In this document: piece by piece, positions 1 to 12,296 of the stretch
Position numbering within the stretch: the first letter of the stretch is position 1
Layout: each line of letters opens with the position of its first letter
Assembly: GCA_016987375.1 (NCBI GenBank)
Contig: PJRA01000048.1
Location: forward strand, 1,542,041 to 1,572,113
Direction: 5' to 3'
DNA from: Brachionus koreanus
Lineage: Eukaryota; Rotifera; Eurotatoria; Ploima; Brachionidae
Length of the DNA: 30,073 nucleotides
Translations under genes and position numbers: made by a program
The notes under the pieces: generated by a model
Seen by the model: only the letters and a program-made list of their open reading frames with translations
Told to the model about the DNA's origin: nothing
Databases searched by the model: none

Positions 1-67
1 TACAATCACGTTTTAAAATTTTAGTTTTTATTGGAATTTTAAATTTTAGAAAAATCGAGTGTGAAAA

Positions 68-3000
68 ATGCTGGACATTGATAGCTTACCGATCGGTGTT
101 AAACCCACAAATCAAATGGACTTTGAAGAATTAATAGAGGAAAAACTTAAAATAGCCGATCAACTAGACAAAGAGCAGCTAGAGTTGTCTAAAAAATCGA
201 AGGTGAAAAAAAAACTGCCGGCTAAGCCGACTGCCGAGCCGATTGACGAAGACGTTCCGGACGAGTCCGACCCTCAAATCGAAATCTCGATAGATGACGA
301 GGAGGAAGCCGAGGACGAGCCCGAGCTCGAGCCTGTCGAGTCCAAGCCGAAGCCGAGGCCTTTTCTGAAAAGGGGCGAAGGTCTAAAACGTTATCAGCCG
401 CCGAGCAAAAAGAGCGCCGATCCTGTCAAAAAATCTTTGCTAAATAGAAAAAGTGTTTCTACTTCGAACATAAATTCGAAGCCGAAGCAGACCAGTCAGA
501 GTGGTGCCAAAGTCCGCACGCTGTCCAAAAACGCAGTCAAACCGGCCGAAAAGCCAAAAAAACCCGAAATAAAAGCACAGGCCTCTGCTAAGGCCAAAGC
601 TAGCACGGCGCCCAAACTTGAGGTTAAAAAAAATGAGCCAAAGTCGGTCGAAAAACCTGTGGAGAACAAATTCAATTTAGAAAAAGAATGTCACTCTGAT
701 CAAGAAGAATTCGATTCAAATTACTTTAAGTCTAAGGTGGTACAATCGTCAAACAATTACACTGATCCTAATGACACTGAGTTGAAAGAGTTTGAGAATT
801 TGGAAAAATATGTCGAAGAACATCCCTCTTTTCAGACCTCAATTATAAAAAATTTTGCATCCGAGCCCGAGTTAGATCACTCGGAATCGAACAATCTGTA
901 CACAAATATGTATCAAAATGAGAGAGAAAATTTAAAGAAAAATTTCTACTCCAATTTTGATGATTCGGACTTGGAAGAATTCATGGACAAGAGAGATAGA
1001 GGCTGCGATCAGGACTTGGATGATTTGGATTCAAGTAGTCGAACACTTGAGAACGAAAACAAAAATCATAACACAAGTAACTCGAGTTCGGTACTTTCGC
1101 GCAAAATAAAGCGCATTTCAAGCACAAATAAACTATCAAATTCAAACGATTTTTTATCCAATTTTATAAATGAAAAAAATTACATCTGTGGCAATTATGA
1201 GAATGACGATTCGGACAATTATGAAACTAGCATTAAATATAGTCAAGTAGAGAACGAGCCAACTAATTTTGATAATTACAGAAATTACAAAAGCTCGTTT
1301 GAGAGCTGGGAACCGGAAAAAAAGGTGAAATTTGACGATTCTTCAACCTGGCTTGATCAACCCGGCCAAAATGATGATAGATTTAAGACAGCAGATGAAT
1401 ACGAAGAGCAGGAGCCAGCTCCGGTCTCTAAACTCATAAACAAGCTCTTTCCTTCGATCAGAGAACAAGAGGAAAACCAAAAGCAGGCTTTGATTAAACA
1501 ACAGATGCAAAAAGACCAGGAAGTATTTGAACGAATGAGGCAGGAGCAGATGAAAAGCGTGGTCGAGAGCCAAAAATCGACTGCAAGCAACATCAATGCT
1601 AATGTTCTAAGAGAAAAGATAAATCAATTGGAAACTGAAATTGAATTGTTTAAAAAGAAGAACGCCGATTTGAACAAGCTTAGAGAAAAGCTAGACACTG
1701 AAACTAAATTGGCTGAGACAAATAGAAAGCTTTTTGACAAGCAAAAACAAGAGGAAATTGCTAGACTTAAAGAAATTCACGATGAGGAAATGAGAAAGTT
1801 AAAGCAAGAGAAAAAAATATTCGAACAGTATAAACAATCTGTCAAAGATAGACCCGATAGGAAAGAAAGAGAAGAAATAGATAAATTAAATAAACAGGTA
1901 ATTTTTTTATTATTTATAATTTTTACATTGATTTATTTTGAAATTAATCTTTAAAATTTTTTTTCAAAAAAAAAAAATATTCTAGATATTAAAATATTGT
2001 TAATATTTTTAATTTTTTAATATATTTTTTTGGATAAAATTTTCATTCTTTTAAAAAACTAAGATATTCAATAAATATTGGGTTTAATAAAAGACACCAT
2101 TTGACTAATGACCAAAAAAATTGTTTATGGAATAACCCTATTTTTTCCTCTACTATTGATAATTATTGTGCGGTCTATGGTCTTGAGGCTTAAACGTTTT
2201 ATTGATTGAAAATTATTGATTTGAGAAATAAGTCTAATTTATTTATTGAAAAGCTTTCAATAAACAAAAACACAAAATTTAATGACCTAACAAAATATTA
2301 TTTAAAATTTTAAAATAACAATTTACTAAATACTCGGCCACTGAATTCCTAATTGATATTGGAACTTTGCATGCCGTAGGAGCAGAATTTTTAAAAATAA
2401 TTTAATGAAAAGTTAATTTTCTTATGTTTATTGATTTTCTAAAATTATCATTTTAAAAAATCTAGTTTCAAAATATATTTAAAGAAGTATATTTTTATAG
2501 ATATCAAAATGTTAAGAAACTTTAAAAAAATATTTTTTGAGGTTTTAGTGCGGCATTAAAAAACAAATATTTTCGGAAAATTAAATCAATAAATTCATAG
2601 TATTTTGTAAGCAATCAGATTTTTAGAAAATAAAAGAACATCAATACATTTAAAGAATTAAAATATTTATTTCATTTTCATAATTGTTATTTTTTAATGT
2701 ATTCTTAATTTTTAATAATTTTAAATTGTTATTTTATTTTTAATTGTAACATGTTAGAAATTCTTTATTAAAATAGAAATTTAGAATAATATTTCTGATT
2801 TAGTCCAATTCGATTTTGAAAAAAAAATATAGTATTAGTTTTTATTTTCTACTTGATTTCAGCTTTTGACCTATTAATGAATCAAAATTATAATAATAGA
2901 AATAAATGTTTGGAATGAGTTGGGTCCAGATTTTTTCTAATTTCAATATCTTTGATTGTTATGTGTAAAGGTCATTTGATAATTGGCCAGTGCTAATCTT

Positions 3001-6000
3001 AGGATTACTCTCAATACATAAAGCATTCTGATCGATAATGGCTGGTCTACCTGACACTTTCTTCATTTCTTTGCTCGTATCATCACTTTAAAATTTTTTA
3101 TACCAATCTTGTACCCTTCTTACTTTGAGCAAATTTTAACCTTCAATTAGACATATTTCACAAGTTACTGCTGTTGCTGATAGACCTTTTTTTTCAACAA
3201 TGACTTAACAGTACTAAATTTTTAAAATTTTCATTTAAAGCTTTCAATTTTTAAGATTATAGTTAAATAAATCATTTTGAGATGAAGATTACTTGATCAT
3301 AAAAAAGGTAAAAATTAAAAATTTGAACACCAAATTTTTTAGATAATTTGAAAAAATCAAAATTTGAAAAAAAAACATAAAATTTATATTCATTTCTAAA
3401 ATCTGTTACTAATAATGAAATAATTTTTTTTTTTTTTCAAAAAGTTTACTAAAACATAAATAAAATATAAATCAGATGAATAAAGCATAAATAAATTTTA
3501 GAAATTACTTTTTGAATTTTGTTGTTTGTTAGTTAAAAAATGAGGAAAAAAATAGATTTGGTATTTTTGGAAAATTAAAAATCTGACGTGGAACTAGAAT
3601 TCTTTTTCAAAAGATATCCAAAAGCGATCTCAATCCATGGTAAAACTAAACAATGCTCTATTTGCGCTAACAATGTAGACGATCACATAATGAAGGTTTT
3701 GTAGGGTTTCCATTTTGTCGATGTTTAAAAGACTGTCAGGCGCGTTTTCTCATAAATAAGTGTACCAAAACTTCACAGTCAGGAATTAAAATAAAAAGGT
3801 TTACACCAAAAGGTCAATATAGAAAAAGGAAAGCTGGTCCTTGGTTTAGCTTAGGATAAATTTATGTTTTTTAAACTTTTTTGGTCAAATTTTCAGACTC
3901 GAATTTTTTTTTTTCATGTTTTAATAATTTTTTTTTAATAAAGTAAACAAAATAAACTTTTTGTTTTATTCATTATTAATGTTTATACTTTTACTGCACT
4001 TAATAATTTAACGTTTTGATTAACTTTTTCTAAACAAAAGCAAATTTATTTAGTGATCACTTTTTTTATGCTTTAGTAATCTTCATCCATCATTTTTAAT
4101 AGCAGAAATTTCGTTTATTTTAAAATGTAATATGTAAGTGAGTTATTGGTTGCTGTGATATTCTATCAAGAATGTCTGAGCCGAAAACTACTTTGTGGCA
4201 GTGTGGAGCTTAAGCAGACATGAATTTGGAATTCACAACACTATAGAGATAAAGGAACTCTTAATATAAAGTCTTACACCTAGTAATTTATTAACCCCAT
4301 ATTCCATACCTCTCAAAATCAAAGTATTTCTTTTGAACGTTATTAGACTTTTTTCTAAAGATGAATTCACCTCCATCTTTTTACTTGGATTTCACATTTG
4401 CACTTCAAACTCATAGATGTGGTCTTATCATAGAGAAATATAATTTTGTCCATAAGTTCTTTTGCCTAGTGCTATACGTTCGCTAAAGCATTCCTAGTAA
4501 CTTGTTTGATTTTTCACACGCACTTTTTTCTTGATATAAATCAGAAATCAGATGATATAAGTTTTATTTTTTATTTTGATACCAACTGACAATTAAGTTA
4601 AACACTTAATACAAAAATTTTGGTCAATTAATTAATATGAAGATTAGAAACCAAATTTTTTACTCTTTTTTTGTTATCTAAAAATTTTTTTAATTTATAT
4701 CATTAAAGATTGCAATTGATTTTTAAATCATCAACTATTTTTGCAATAAATATCAGTTTTTACAATAAATAAAAGAGAACAAAAAAAGCTAGCAAATTAA
4801 AATTCAATTTAAAATATTTTGATTTATTAAAGATAATGGAGATGTCCGAAGAAATGAAAACCAGAGAAACTAGATGGATTGCTAATAACAATCGATTGAA
4901 AGAACGAATAGATTTACTAGAGAAAGAAAAGCTTGAATTGAAAAAAGAAATTCAATTGTTTGAAAAACAGCGCATTGAATCTTTAATCAAAATGTCCAAT
5001 CAGTCTGTCCAACCAAGATCAGAATCACCTAATTTATATTCGTCAGCTCAAAAGTCAAACAACCAAAAAAATTTAAACAAAAACCTCACTATAAATACAA
5101 ACAATTTTGATTCAGACTATTTTCCATCCCAGCATAGCCATTATCCGAATCTTAAACGAACAACAAGTGAAAAATCGCTGCCAAACTCTTCACCAACTTC
5201 ATCTTCGTCTTCAATCGGATCTACCAGCTCTTTAGCAACAAATTCGAACACAAATTTTAATCAACCTCAACCAAATATTATACAGCAAAGCTATCGTCCA
5301 CACACAATCAACTCGCCTTTAACTTCAAACTCATTTGATTCGGCCAAATCCGATGTCAGGATCCAAAACCATAAGTCCTACTCTCCTCAACAACCTAATC
5401 TGGTCAAAAGTGTCAAGTTTAATTCAGAACAATTGAAAGAAACTCGATACTATTCACCAAATGGAAATAAGCTAATAGAAAACGAAGAATATGACACAAA
5501 TTATGAATCGAAAAGCTTACCGGTTAATATGTCCAATACATCTACCAATACTTATAGGCCACAGGTTCAAGGACATTTAACTAATGAATCAGATTATGTC
5601 ATATCATCTGTAACTGGAACAGATAGAAAATTGAAAGTGAAAGAAATTAGAGTTGTTCAAGGCAAACATACTGAAAAAATTCTCGAAGACAATACACTAT
5701 TGACTATTTTTCCTAATGGCACTGTGAAAGAAGTGAGCGATGACAAAATGAAGATACTAGTTAAATTTTTTAATGGAGATCGAAAAGAGGTTAATCATGC
5801 AACTGGCACTGAGACATATTCTTATGCCGAGACCCGAATAACACAGATTATTTACTCAAACGGCTTGGAAATACTAAAATTTCCCAATGGCCAAATAGAG
5901 AAGCATCATGTTGATAAAACAAAAGAGATTATATTTCCAGATAAAATATGTAAATTTATAAAACCTGACGGAAGCGAGGAAACTCGCTTGCCCAATGGAA

Positions 6001-6212
6001 CTTTGATTAAACTAGACAAGAATGGAGACAAAGTAATAGAGTATCCAAATAAACAACGAGAGATACACACTAAAGATTTCAAAAAACGCGAATATCCCGA
6101 TGGGAGTGTCAAGACGGTTTACACGAATGGACTAAGTGAGACCAAATATTCAAATGGAAGAGTCAGACTAAAGGACTCGTTGGGAAATATTATTAGTGAT
6201 ACTAAGCCTTAA
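68..6212 (+). CDS. CENPJ: CPAP/SAS-4 (CENPJ) centriole assembly protein, two exons
   Basis: Exons are 68-1897 and 4833-6212; both borders are phase 0 (donor after KLNKQ, acceptor before IMEMSEEM), giving about 1069 residues against roughly 1340 in human CPAP. Seen: an N-terminal FEELIEEKL segment (19-26) and the PFLKRGEGL motif (98-106), both typical of the CPAP tubulin-binding region; a strongly acidic stretch (about 57-92); long charged, Ser/Asn-rich low complexity; a coiled coil from about residue 480 through the exon junction; and a C-terminal TCP10/G-box domain from about residue 860, made of repeated FPNG, YPDG and YSNG turns. In the family this protein sits in the centriole, binds tubulin through the N-terminal motifs and STIL/Ana2 through the G-box, and sets centriole length. 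The residues flanking the splice match the continuous human coiled coil, so no exon seems missing. The ATG at 68 is the first in frame and follows a TTTTAG acceptor-like site at 44-49. Confidence 0.93.
2959..3129 (-). mobile_element. Decayed mariner/Tc1-like transposase fragment
   Basis: One minus-strand frame, broken by a single stop after WYKKF, reads LKVRRVQDWYKKF, then SDDTSKEMKKVSGRP, then AIIDQNALCIESNPKISTGQ. This follows the mariner N-terminal helix-turn-helix pattern: a VQxWYxxF helix, a short linker, SGRP, then the second helix-turn-helix with the IDxxAL and SNPxxST residues. The frame ends with a stop before the catalytic domain, and no DDE/D region is seen. It is a relic. Confidence 0.65.
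3671..3859 (+). other. Unidentified Cys/Lys-rich open stretch inside the CENPJ intron
   Basis: Sixty-two codons are open between stops, without a convincing start. The peptide is basic with clustered cysteines (CRCLKDCQARF, then NKC) and ends AGPWFSLG. The base composition is richer in G+C than the surrounding intron. It could be a degraded zinc-finger or transposon-encoded segment; no family is recognised. Confidence 0.3.
4180..4490 (-). mobile_element. Possible non-LTR reverse-transcriptase relic
   Basis: Minus-strand frames read MIRPHL and, after a shift, FEVQM and NPSKKMEV, resembling the IRPHLEY...WNP...KKDI block that follows the catalytic core in CR1/Jockey-type reverse transcriptases. 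Stops and frameshifts are frequent. The match is short and is offered with low confidence. Confidence 0.3.
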
Positions 6213-7188
6213 ACAGTTATTTGTTTTAAAAAAATACGCAATTTTCACTATCAACTTTCTGTGAAAAATTTTGAGCTAATTTTAGTTGTAGCCATGTAGA
6301 GTAAAAAAATTAGATTATTTGAATATAAAAGTGCTTTAATCAGATTTTAAATATTTTTTTAAAGAATTTTATAATCGATAGATTAAAAAATTGAATTTTT
6401 TATATTTTTATTAATTAAACCAATTAACAAAAAAAAAAGAAACCTTTTTTTTTTAATGATCTAGTTTTTAAAATTTTGTCTGAATTGAATAAATTGCACA
6501 ATTTTAAATAAAAAAAATAACATTTTTAATTTTTTTTTCATTCAGAACTGAAATTTTGTATTGTAAAAAAATTTAAACAACAACTTTTTTTGCTTCATTC
6601 ACAGTTAACTTAAATTAATTTCTAAATATGTATTTTAATAGTTTGTCTGAAACAATTTTCTTCGACATTGTGAACTTTAAAATTTTACAAAAATAGAACA
6701 CTTTCCCATTAATTAAATTATTCAAATTTAAGAACATAAACTTTTATAATTAACCAATTGAACAAAATATTTTTCATCATATTTTCTTCAAAAAAATTTA
6801 AGAGCTTTCAATATCTAAGCTAAAGATTTCGAGAATTTAGAACAGAATAAAATGTTTAAAATTTAAATAGCTTTTATTTAACGATAAAAATAAATTTCTG
6901 TAAATTCAAAATGTTGTTACATTCATAGTTGTAATATTAAGAGCACTCTGGTAAAATAAGGATAATTTAGCATAATTTAAATTTGGAAAAGGCTAAAGTG
7001 CATTTTGCTAAAGTTTAGTTTTATTTTATTTTTTAATTTGTACTTAAAATAATAATAATTACTAAAAAATTATTTTATGATATCACTAAAAATAATTAAT
7101 TTCAAATAAATATTAGTATTAATTATGATTTTTAGTACCAAATTTTAGTATTATTAAAAAAATGTCTTCCTTATTACCGCAATTTTAG

Positions 7189-7322
7189 ACAAATTCCTCT
7201 TGAAGCGAGTAGAACATCAGCAATTAATCAAAGATTTAGAATGCTTTTCAACTAATATGTACGAACTAAACCCGAAATTTCACTCACTTTATGAAGAATT
7301 TAAGAACGTGTTGAACCTTTAA
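7189..7322 (+). other. Orphan terminal-exon-like stretch, unidentified
   Basis: A good acceptor (CAATTTTAG) is followed by 2+132 nt of open frame that enters in phase 1, reads KFLLKRVEHQQLIKDLECF and later NPKFHSLYEEFKNVLNL, and stops at 7320-7322. Predicted helix and mixed charged/hydrophobic residues look protein-like, unlike the flanks. No upstream exon was found in 6213-7188, so it may be the tail of a small unrecognised gene or a pseudogene exon. Confidence 0.3.
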
Positions 7323-7498
7323 ACTGCCAATTCACAATTTTTTTTTTTTTTTTTACTTTTTTTCACTTTTATTAAATGATTTTTATCCGTTAAAAACCCT
7401 AATTATTTAATCAATATCTGTCAATATTTTTACTTTTTCTTTTTTTTTTATTTTACTCAAATTACTACTTTTTTTGTTATTCTTTTTTTTTTCAATCG

Positions 7499-7805
7499 CT
7501 AGGCTGAAAAGAAGGACTTAGTTCCATTCTGAGTGGCCTGAGGTTTACCTCTAATTATTTATTTAACAAATTATTACCGCAATTATTAAACATTAAAAAA
7601 TTATCTTTTTTGGTTTAGTATCTGGTTGTTCTTCTGCCATTTCTTTTATTTGAGACTATACTCTTGTTTCAACTGTATTTTTGTGATCATGTGGATGTTT
7701 AATTTTAATCGGTTTTTGGACATTGAGTTTTAACAGAGCCTGGACAATTCGGAAACTTTCCATTATTACATCTCTAAGAAATCTGACCACTCCAATTTTG
7801 AAACT
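7499..7805 (-). pseudogene. Coding-like remnant, minus strand, unidentified
   Basis: From 7805 downward one frame reads SFKIGVVRFLRDVIMESF and continues to HPHDHKNTVETRV, then hits a TAG and stays open through IKEMAEEQPDTKPKK. A separate 52-nt exon-like piece with a TTAG acceptor (7499-7550) reads RGKPQATQNGTKSFFSA and stops. Codon content differs from the flanking A/T runs. I cannot join the parts in phase. A retrotransposon gag-type remnant or a dead gene are both possible. Confidence 0.3.
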
Positions 7806-9184
7806 TTATTTTCATAATATTCTTCGTCAATTAATATATAACTTTTTAAACTTTTTTTCTTCGAGATGAAACAAAAAGATTTAAAGTAAAATTGTCTAAT
7901 TGATTGATTAAATTATCCATTATTTCATTCAACAAATTAGTCGAATTAATTTTTGTCGGAACATAAATTGGTTGAAAGTAAAAAAAAATTGACGAAACAA
8001 GTGTTTTTTGAAATTTGACTTGTCGAAACTAACATGTGCAAAAATTAGTTGTCGAAATATGTTTGTCCAAATGATTGGATATCAAATAACACTTAAACAA
8101 AATAAAAAATTAATTAAAGAAACCATTTCTTAAAGTACTTTGGTGTCCTAAAATATCTCAACAGTTTTTTTGGAAAAATGTAATTAGAGGTCCGCAAAAA
8201 CTGGAATTGAATCTTATATTTTTCTTTCAACTTAATTAATAGATGAACTTGAAGTGAAAAAATTTTTGTTAACTAAACTTTTTATTCATTTTTTTTCAAA
8301 ATATTGTATAAATTTAAACAAAACATATAATTTAATTAAATGGTCTAAAAAATATTTTTTGGAATTAAACAGCATAATTTGTACAAAGTATTTGTATCAT
8401 AATTTTTATTGTAAAATTCGAATAAAAATCGAAAAAAAAATCTTAGTTTTTGATAAATTAAAAAATATTAAAATCAAATACATTAAAACAATACAGCATT
8501 AAAGTGCAATGTAGTTTGTTGCACCATTTTTATCCAAAATAAAAGTTTTTATTTTTTCCAATGAAATCAAATCAATAATCAATTTAAATCTTTTTAATGT
8601 TTTATTTTTTGTCTTTTTCTTAATGAAGAAAAAATAGTTTTATATTTTTAGATGCAACAAAATACGCTACACTCTGTTGCAGTATTTTTTTTAAATTTAT
8701 TTTATTTTAGTAATGATTTTTTTTAAATTAGCTTAATATTGAATTAATTATACGCAATTAATGCAAAAAAAATTTAAAAAATTTTTCTTAATTAAAATAT
8801 TGCTTCAGTTATTGAATTTTTATGTATGATGGCCTAATACTCAAAAATTTTCAAGATTTTACAAAATATTTAGTTAAATCATTTTTTAATTAATATAAGC
8901 AGTGAGCTTTCAAAAAATAAATTAAATATCTGCTAGTTGCAATATTAAAAAAAATATGTATATAAAAAAAATAAGTTCTAAAATTTATAGGACAAAAAAA
9001 TTTATTCATTTAACTAAGCAAATTTGTTGAACTTACACAATGCTTTATTGCAAATTTTGAAATGATTAGCAAAATTTTAAATTATTACGAATAAAAACAG
9101 CAATCGCGTAAATATACAATAGATTTTAAAAGAAAAATCATTATTAATTTAAAATTAATTTTAGAGAGAATTTTATCTATTGAA

Positions 9185-9950
<766 letters not shown>

Positions 9951-10181
9951 ATTTAATGAGCTAAGCAATAGCAGCTAAAACAAAGATTCGAAAATATTTT
10001 TTCTTTAAATTGTATATTTAAATATTTTAAAATTATTCTTTTGAATAAAGAATTTTAAAAATTTTATCTTAACTTATTAATTTTGAAAAAGAAAAATCTT
10101 AATTATTTTTTTTGCTTTAAAATTTTTTTATTAAAATCGGTTTTATTTTTTTTTCTATTATTTGATTTTTAAATTTAAATG

Positions 10182-11084
10182 TTATTCTTCGGATTTCGAA
10201 TGCTGTGAGAGCGCCTGGGAGAAATTGTTCAAAGGGATTGACAGGGTGTCAGGTATTTGAGATAGACCAGTGTTTAAGATGCCGACTAATTGTCCTCTCA
10301 ATGTTTGAAGATCACCCATTTCAGAGTATCTTTGAATTCCAGCCCGAGTGTATAACTGTTGATTTATCATACCACCTAAATTTTGATTTATTTAAACAAA
10401 TATAATTAATCTTATTTAATTACCTAAAAGAACAAAATGGGGCATTTTTTTCATCATCTTTAAATTTTCTTTTAATCTTTCCTCTTTGAAAAAGAAATAG
10501 TAGTTTCTACCTAAGCCAGTGCTGACAATCGGCTCCAAATTTTTATATTTTGGATTGTTTTTTATCATCAATCTTTTGAATTTAAATAAAAAAAATAATA
10601 ATTTCTTTGCTTTGAAAATCTTACTGCATGACTACAGTGTTAAAATTCCATATTTTTGTCTCAGTTTTTTTAAATTCAACTTTATTTCTTCGAACAATTT
10701 CACCGCTTATATCTAGTTTATGACAAATAAGCATTACTTCGCTTTTTTCCAATGTTTCAAAGGCAAATTTTGCTAAAAATTTCTCGAATTCTCCTGAAGA
10801 TTCTGGGCCAAATTTTAATTTTGTTCTTAAATTCAATTTTGCTTGAACACATGTTTCGATAGGATCAGGCAATTGTCTAATTATGACTGGCTTGGTTATT
10901 TCCTCCAAAAAGCGAGCAATGTCATGTCTTGGCTTGGGCATTTTGGCATTATATTTACCTCGGTAGCGAACACTTTGTTGCCAAAGTTTCGGCACCACCA
11001 ATCGACCTTAAAAATTCATCATTTTCATTTATAAATAAAATCTTACTAAAAAAAATTACTTTTATTTATTAAACAAGAAGACAT
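10182..11084 (-). CDS. MRPL10: Mitochondrial large-subunit ribosomal protein uL10m, four exons
   Basis: Exons in transcript order are 11060-11084, 10625-11006, 10424-10572 and 10182-10375; the introns are 48-53 nt, GT-AG, in consistent phase. The product is 249 residues (human about 261). Matches to the family: KSEVMLICHKLDISGE (in human, the MIAVCQNVALS segment), NPKYKNLEPIVSTGLGRNYY, MPHFVLLGGMINQQLYTRAG and LRGQLVGILNTGL. It anchors the L7/L12 stalk on the mitochondrial ribosome. The tiny first exon encodes MSSCLINK; joined to SRLVVPKLWQQSVRYRGKYN this gives a basic, acid-free presequence suited to mitochondrial import. The first-exon choice rests on phase and on this presequence, so it is the least certain part. 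A CTTTAG acceptor-like site lies 11 nt before the ATG. Confidence 0.88.
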
Positions 11085-11262
11085 TGATTTTCAAACTAAA
11101 GCAAATAAATTTTTTTTGTTTTATTTTATTTTATTTTACTTATTTAAATTGAGTTTTCAGTCCCAAAATTTATGAATTTTATAAATTTTTAAAATTTTTG
11201 TTTTTTATTTAAAAAAATTGCAGTCTAGAAAAAAAATTTGGTAAAAACTAAAAAAAAAGTGT

Positions 11263-11871
11263 TTAATTTCGCAGAGAAGCAAGGCGCTTTGAAAGTATGT
11301 CTTCTTCTTCTTGAGTTCTATTCGATTTAGCACCAATAGATCCAAGATTAGCCGTACCTGGTGCTTCAGACACTTTCGATTCAATTTCAAGTCCATGCTC
11401 ATCTGCGACTTGTTTGATAAGTGAATCGACATCGGCTTGAGGTGTAGACAGTGTAGTCGCCGAGGACATTGTGTTTTCTAATACTCCAGATTTAACATCT
11501 AAATTTTCGAACTGTTTTTCAAATTGTTCCATTATTTTTTGAACTTTTTCCAAGTCTAAAGAGGACATTGCATTTTCAAGAGCTTTAGTAACACTACCAA
11601 TATTTTTGGCAACTCCCTGCATCGCTACAGCACTCTTAACTTTAGACGATACGGCATCAACTCTTGACGACAAACGCAAACAGTTTAAATACTCGTTTTT
11701 TTTTCGAATTGAATTTTCAGCATAAATTTTGGCTGTTTCTAAATCTTTATTTTCAATCGCCTTTTGGACCTTGGCCTTCTCTATCTGCTGCTGTTTTTGT
11801 GCTTTTTGTGCCATTTTGTCCAATTGCTTGGCACTCATCCTAAGTTGAATCAGTGTGTCTTCAAGTCCCAT
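11263..11871 (-). CDS. CHMP1A: ESCRT-III subunit CHMP1A (Did2), single exon
   Basis: A 202-residue intact frame without introns. Seen: a basic N-terminal helical hairpin (about 1-110; AKIYAENSIRKKNEYLNCLR, SSRVDAVSSKVKSAVAM), an acidic C-terminal half, the MSSATTLSTPQADVDSLI block and the C-terminal MIT-interacting motif LSKRLASLRN. The residues VTKAL, MSSLDLEKV and the final LRN are nearer CHMP1A than CHMP1B. CHMP1 proteins polymerise on endosomal and midbody membranes and recruit VPS4 and spastin through the C-terminal motif during multivesicular body formation and cytokinesis. It is the only clearly intron-free conserved animal gene here. It is divergent from RRP1 (425 bp between the ATGs), and MRPL10 starts 178 bp downstream on the same strand. 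Confidence 0.95.
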   Translation of the reverse strand: MGLEDTLIQLRMSAKQLDKMAQKAQKQQQIEKAKVQKAIENKDLETAKIYAENSIRKKNEYLNCLRLSSRVDAVSSKVKSAVAMQGVAKNIGSVTKALENAMSSLDLEKVQKIMEQFEKQFENLDVKSGVLENTMSSATTLSTPQADVDSLIKQVADEHGLEIESKVSEAPGTANLGSIGAKSNRTQEEEDILSKRLASLRN

Positions 11872-12296
11872 CTTTTAAAGTTATTCAGAATAGTTTAATT
11901 TTTTTTATTAACTTTTTTGTCTAGTACAGCTATAATTTCAAAATTTATTATTTTTTACTTAAATAAAAATTAGTAATAATTATTACTTTTTTTTTTAAAT
12001 TAGCATAAATGAATGTAACCAGCAAAGTCTTTAATCTGAATCATGAGAAATAAAATATCGCTCTTTCTAAAGTTACAAAATTTTATTATCTAAAACAAAA
12101 TATAAAAATTTGCTTTATAATTTTCAACCCAAGTCCGCATAAAAATAAAAATTGAATATTTTTTAAAAGCGAATTTTCAATTTTGCACTCGTGCAAAATT
12201 ATAGCTCGTTTTGAGCTGCATGTACTATGCTTTGAATAAAATAAAATATTTTATTCATTTATAAAAAAGGCACATTTTTTTTCAAATTTATTAAAA
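11872..12296. promoter_or_regulatory. Divergent promoter spacer CHMP1A/RRP1 with palindromes
   Basis: These 425 bp separate the two start codons. They contain a perfect 10-bp inverted repeat, AATTTTGCAC and GTGCAAAATT with a 2-nt centre (12179-12200), followed 2 nt later by AGCTC...GAGCT with a 5-nt loop (12203-12217). Such symmetry suits a dimeric regulator serving both genes, but chance in AT-rich DNA is not excluded for the second. Confidence 0.4.

Larger units (their letters stand above)
1898..4832 (+). other. 2.9-kb intron of the CENPJ gene
   Basis: It starts GTAATT and ends TTAAAG and is about fifty times longer than the other introns in the window. The content is AT-rich, with three separate signs of decayed mobile DNA: a mariner-like transposase piece (2959-3129, minus), a cysteine-rich open stretch (3671-3859, plus) and a possible reverse-transcriptase relic (about 4180-4490, minus). 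Nothing else convincing is visible. Confidence 0.8.
6213..9184. other. AT-rich intergenic region between CENPJ and UBE2F
   Basis: It is mostly A/T runs. An open frame of about 82 codons near 8254 is Lys/Asn/Ile/Phe-rich and looks like chance. Three exon-like stretches (7189-7322 plus; 7600-7805 and 7499-7550 minus) stand out by composition and are listed separately. Confidence 0.6.

Noticed and set aside
8254..8502. 82-codon plus-strand open frame
   Set aside because: Composed almost only of Lys, Ile, Asn, Phe, Tyr; no start context or homology; expected by chance in AT-rich DNA.
10205..11034. Plus-strand open frames over MRPL10
   Set aside because: Antisense to well-supported MRPL10 exons.
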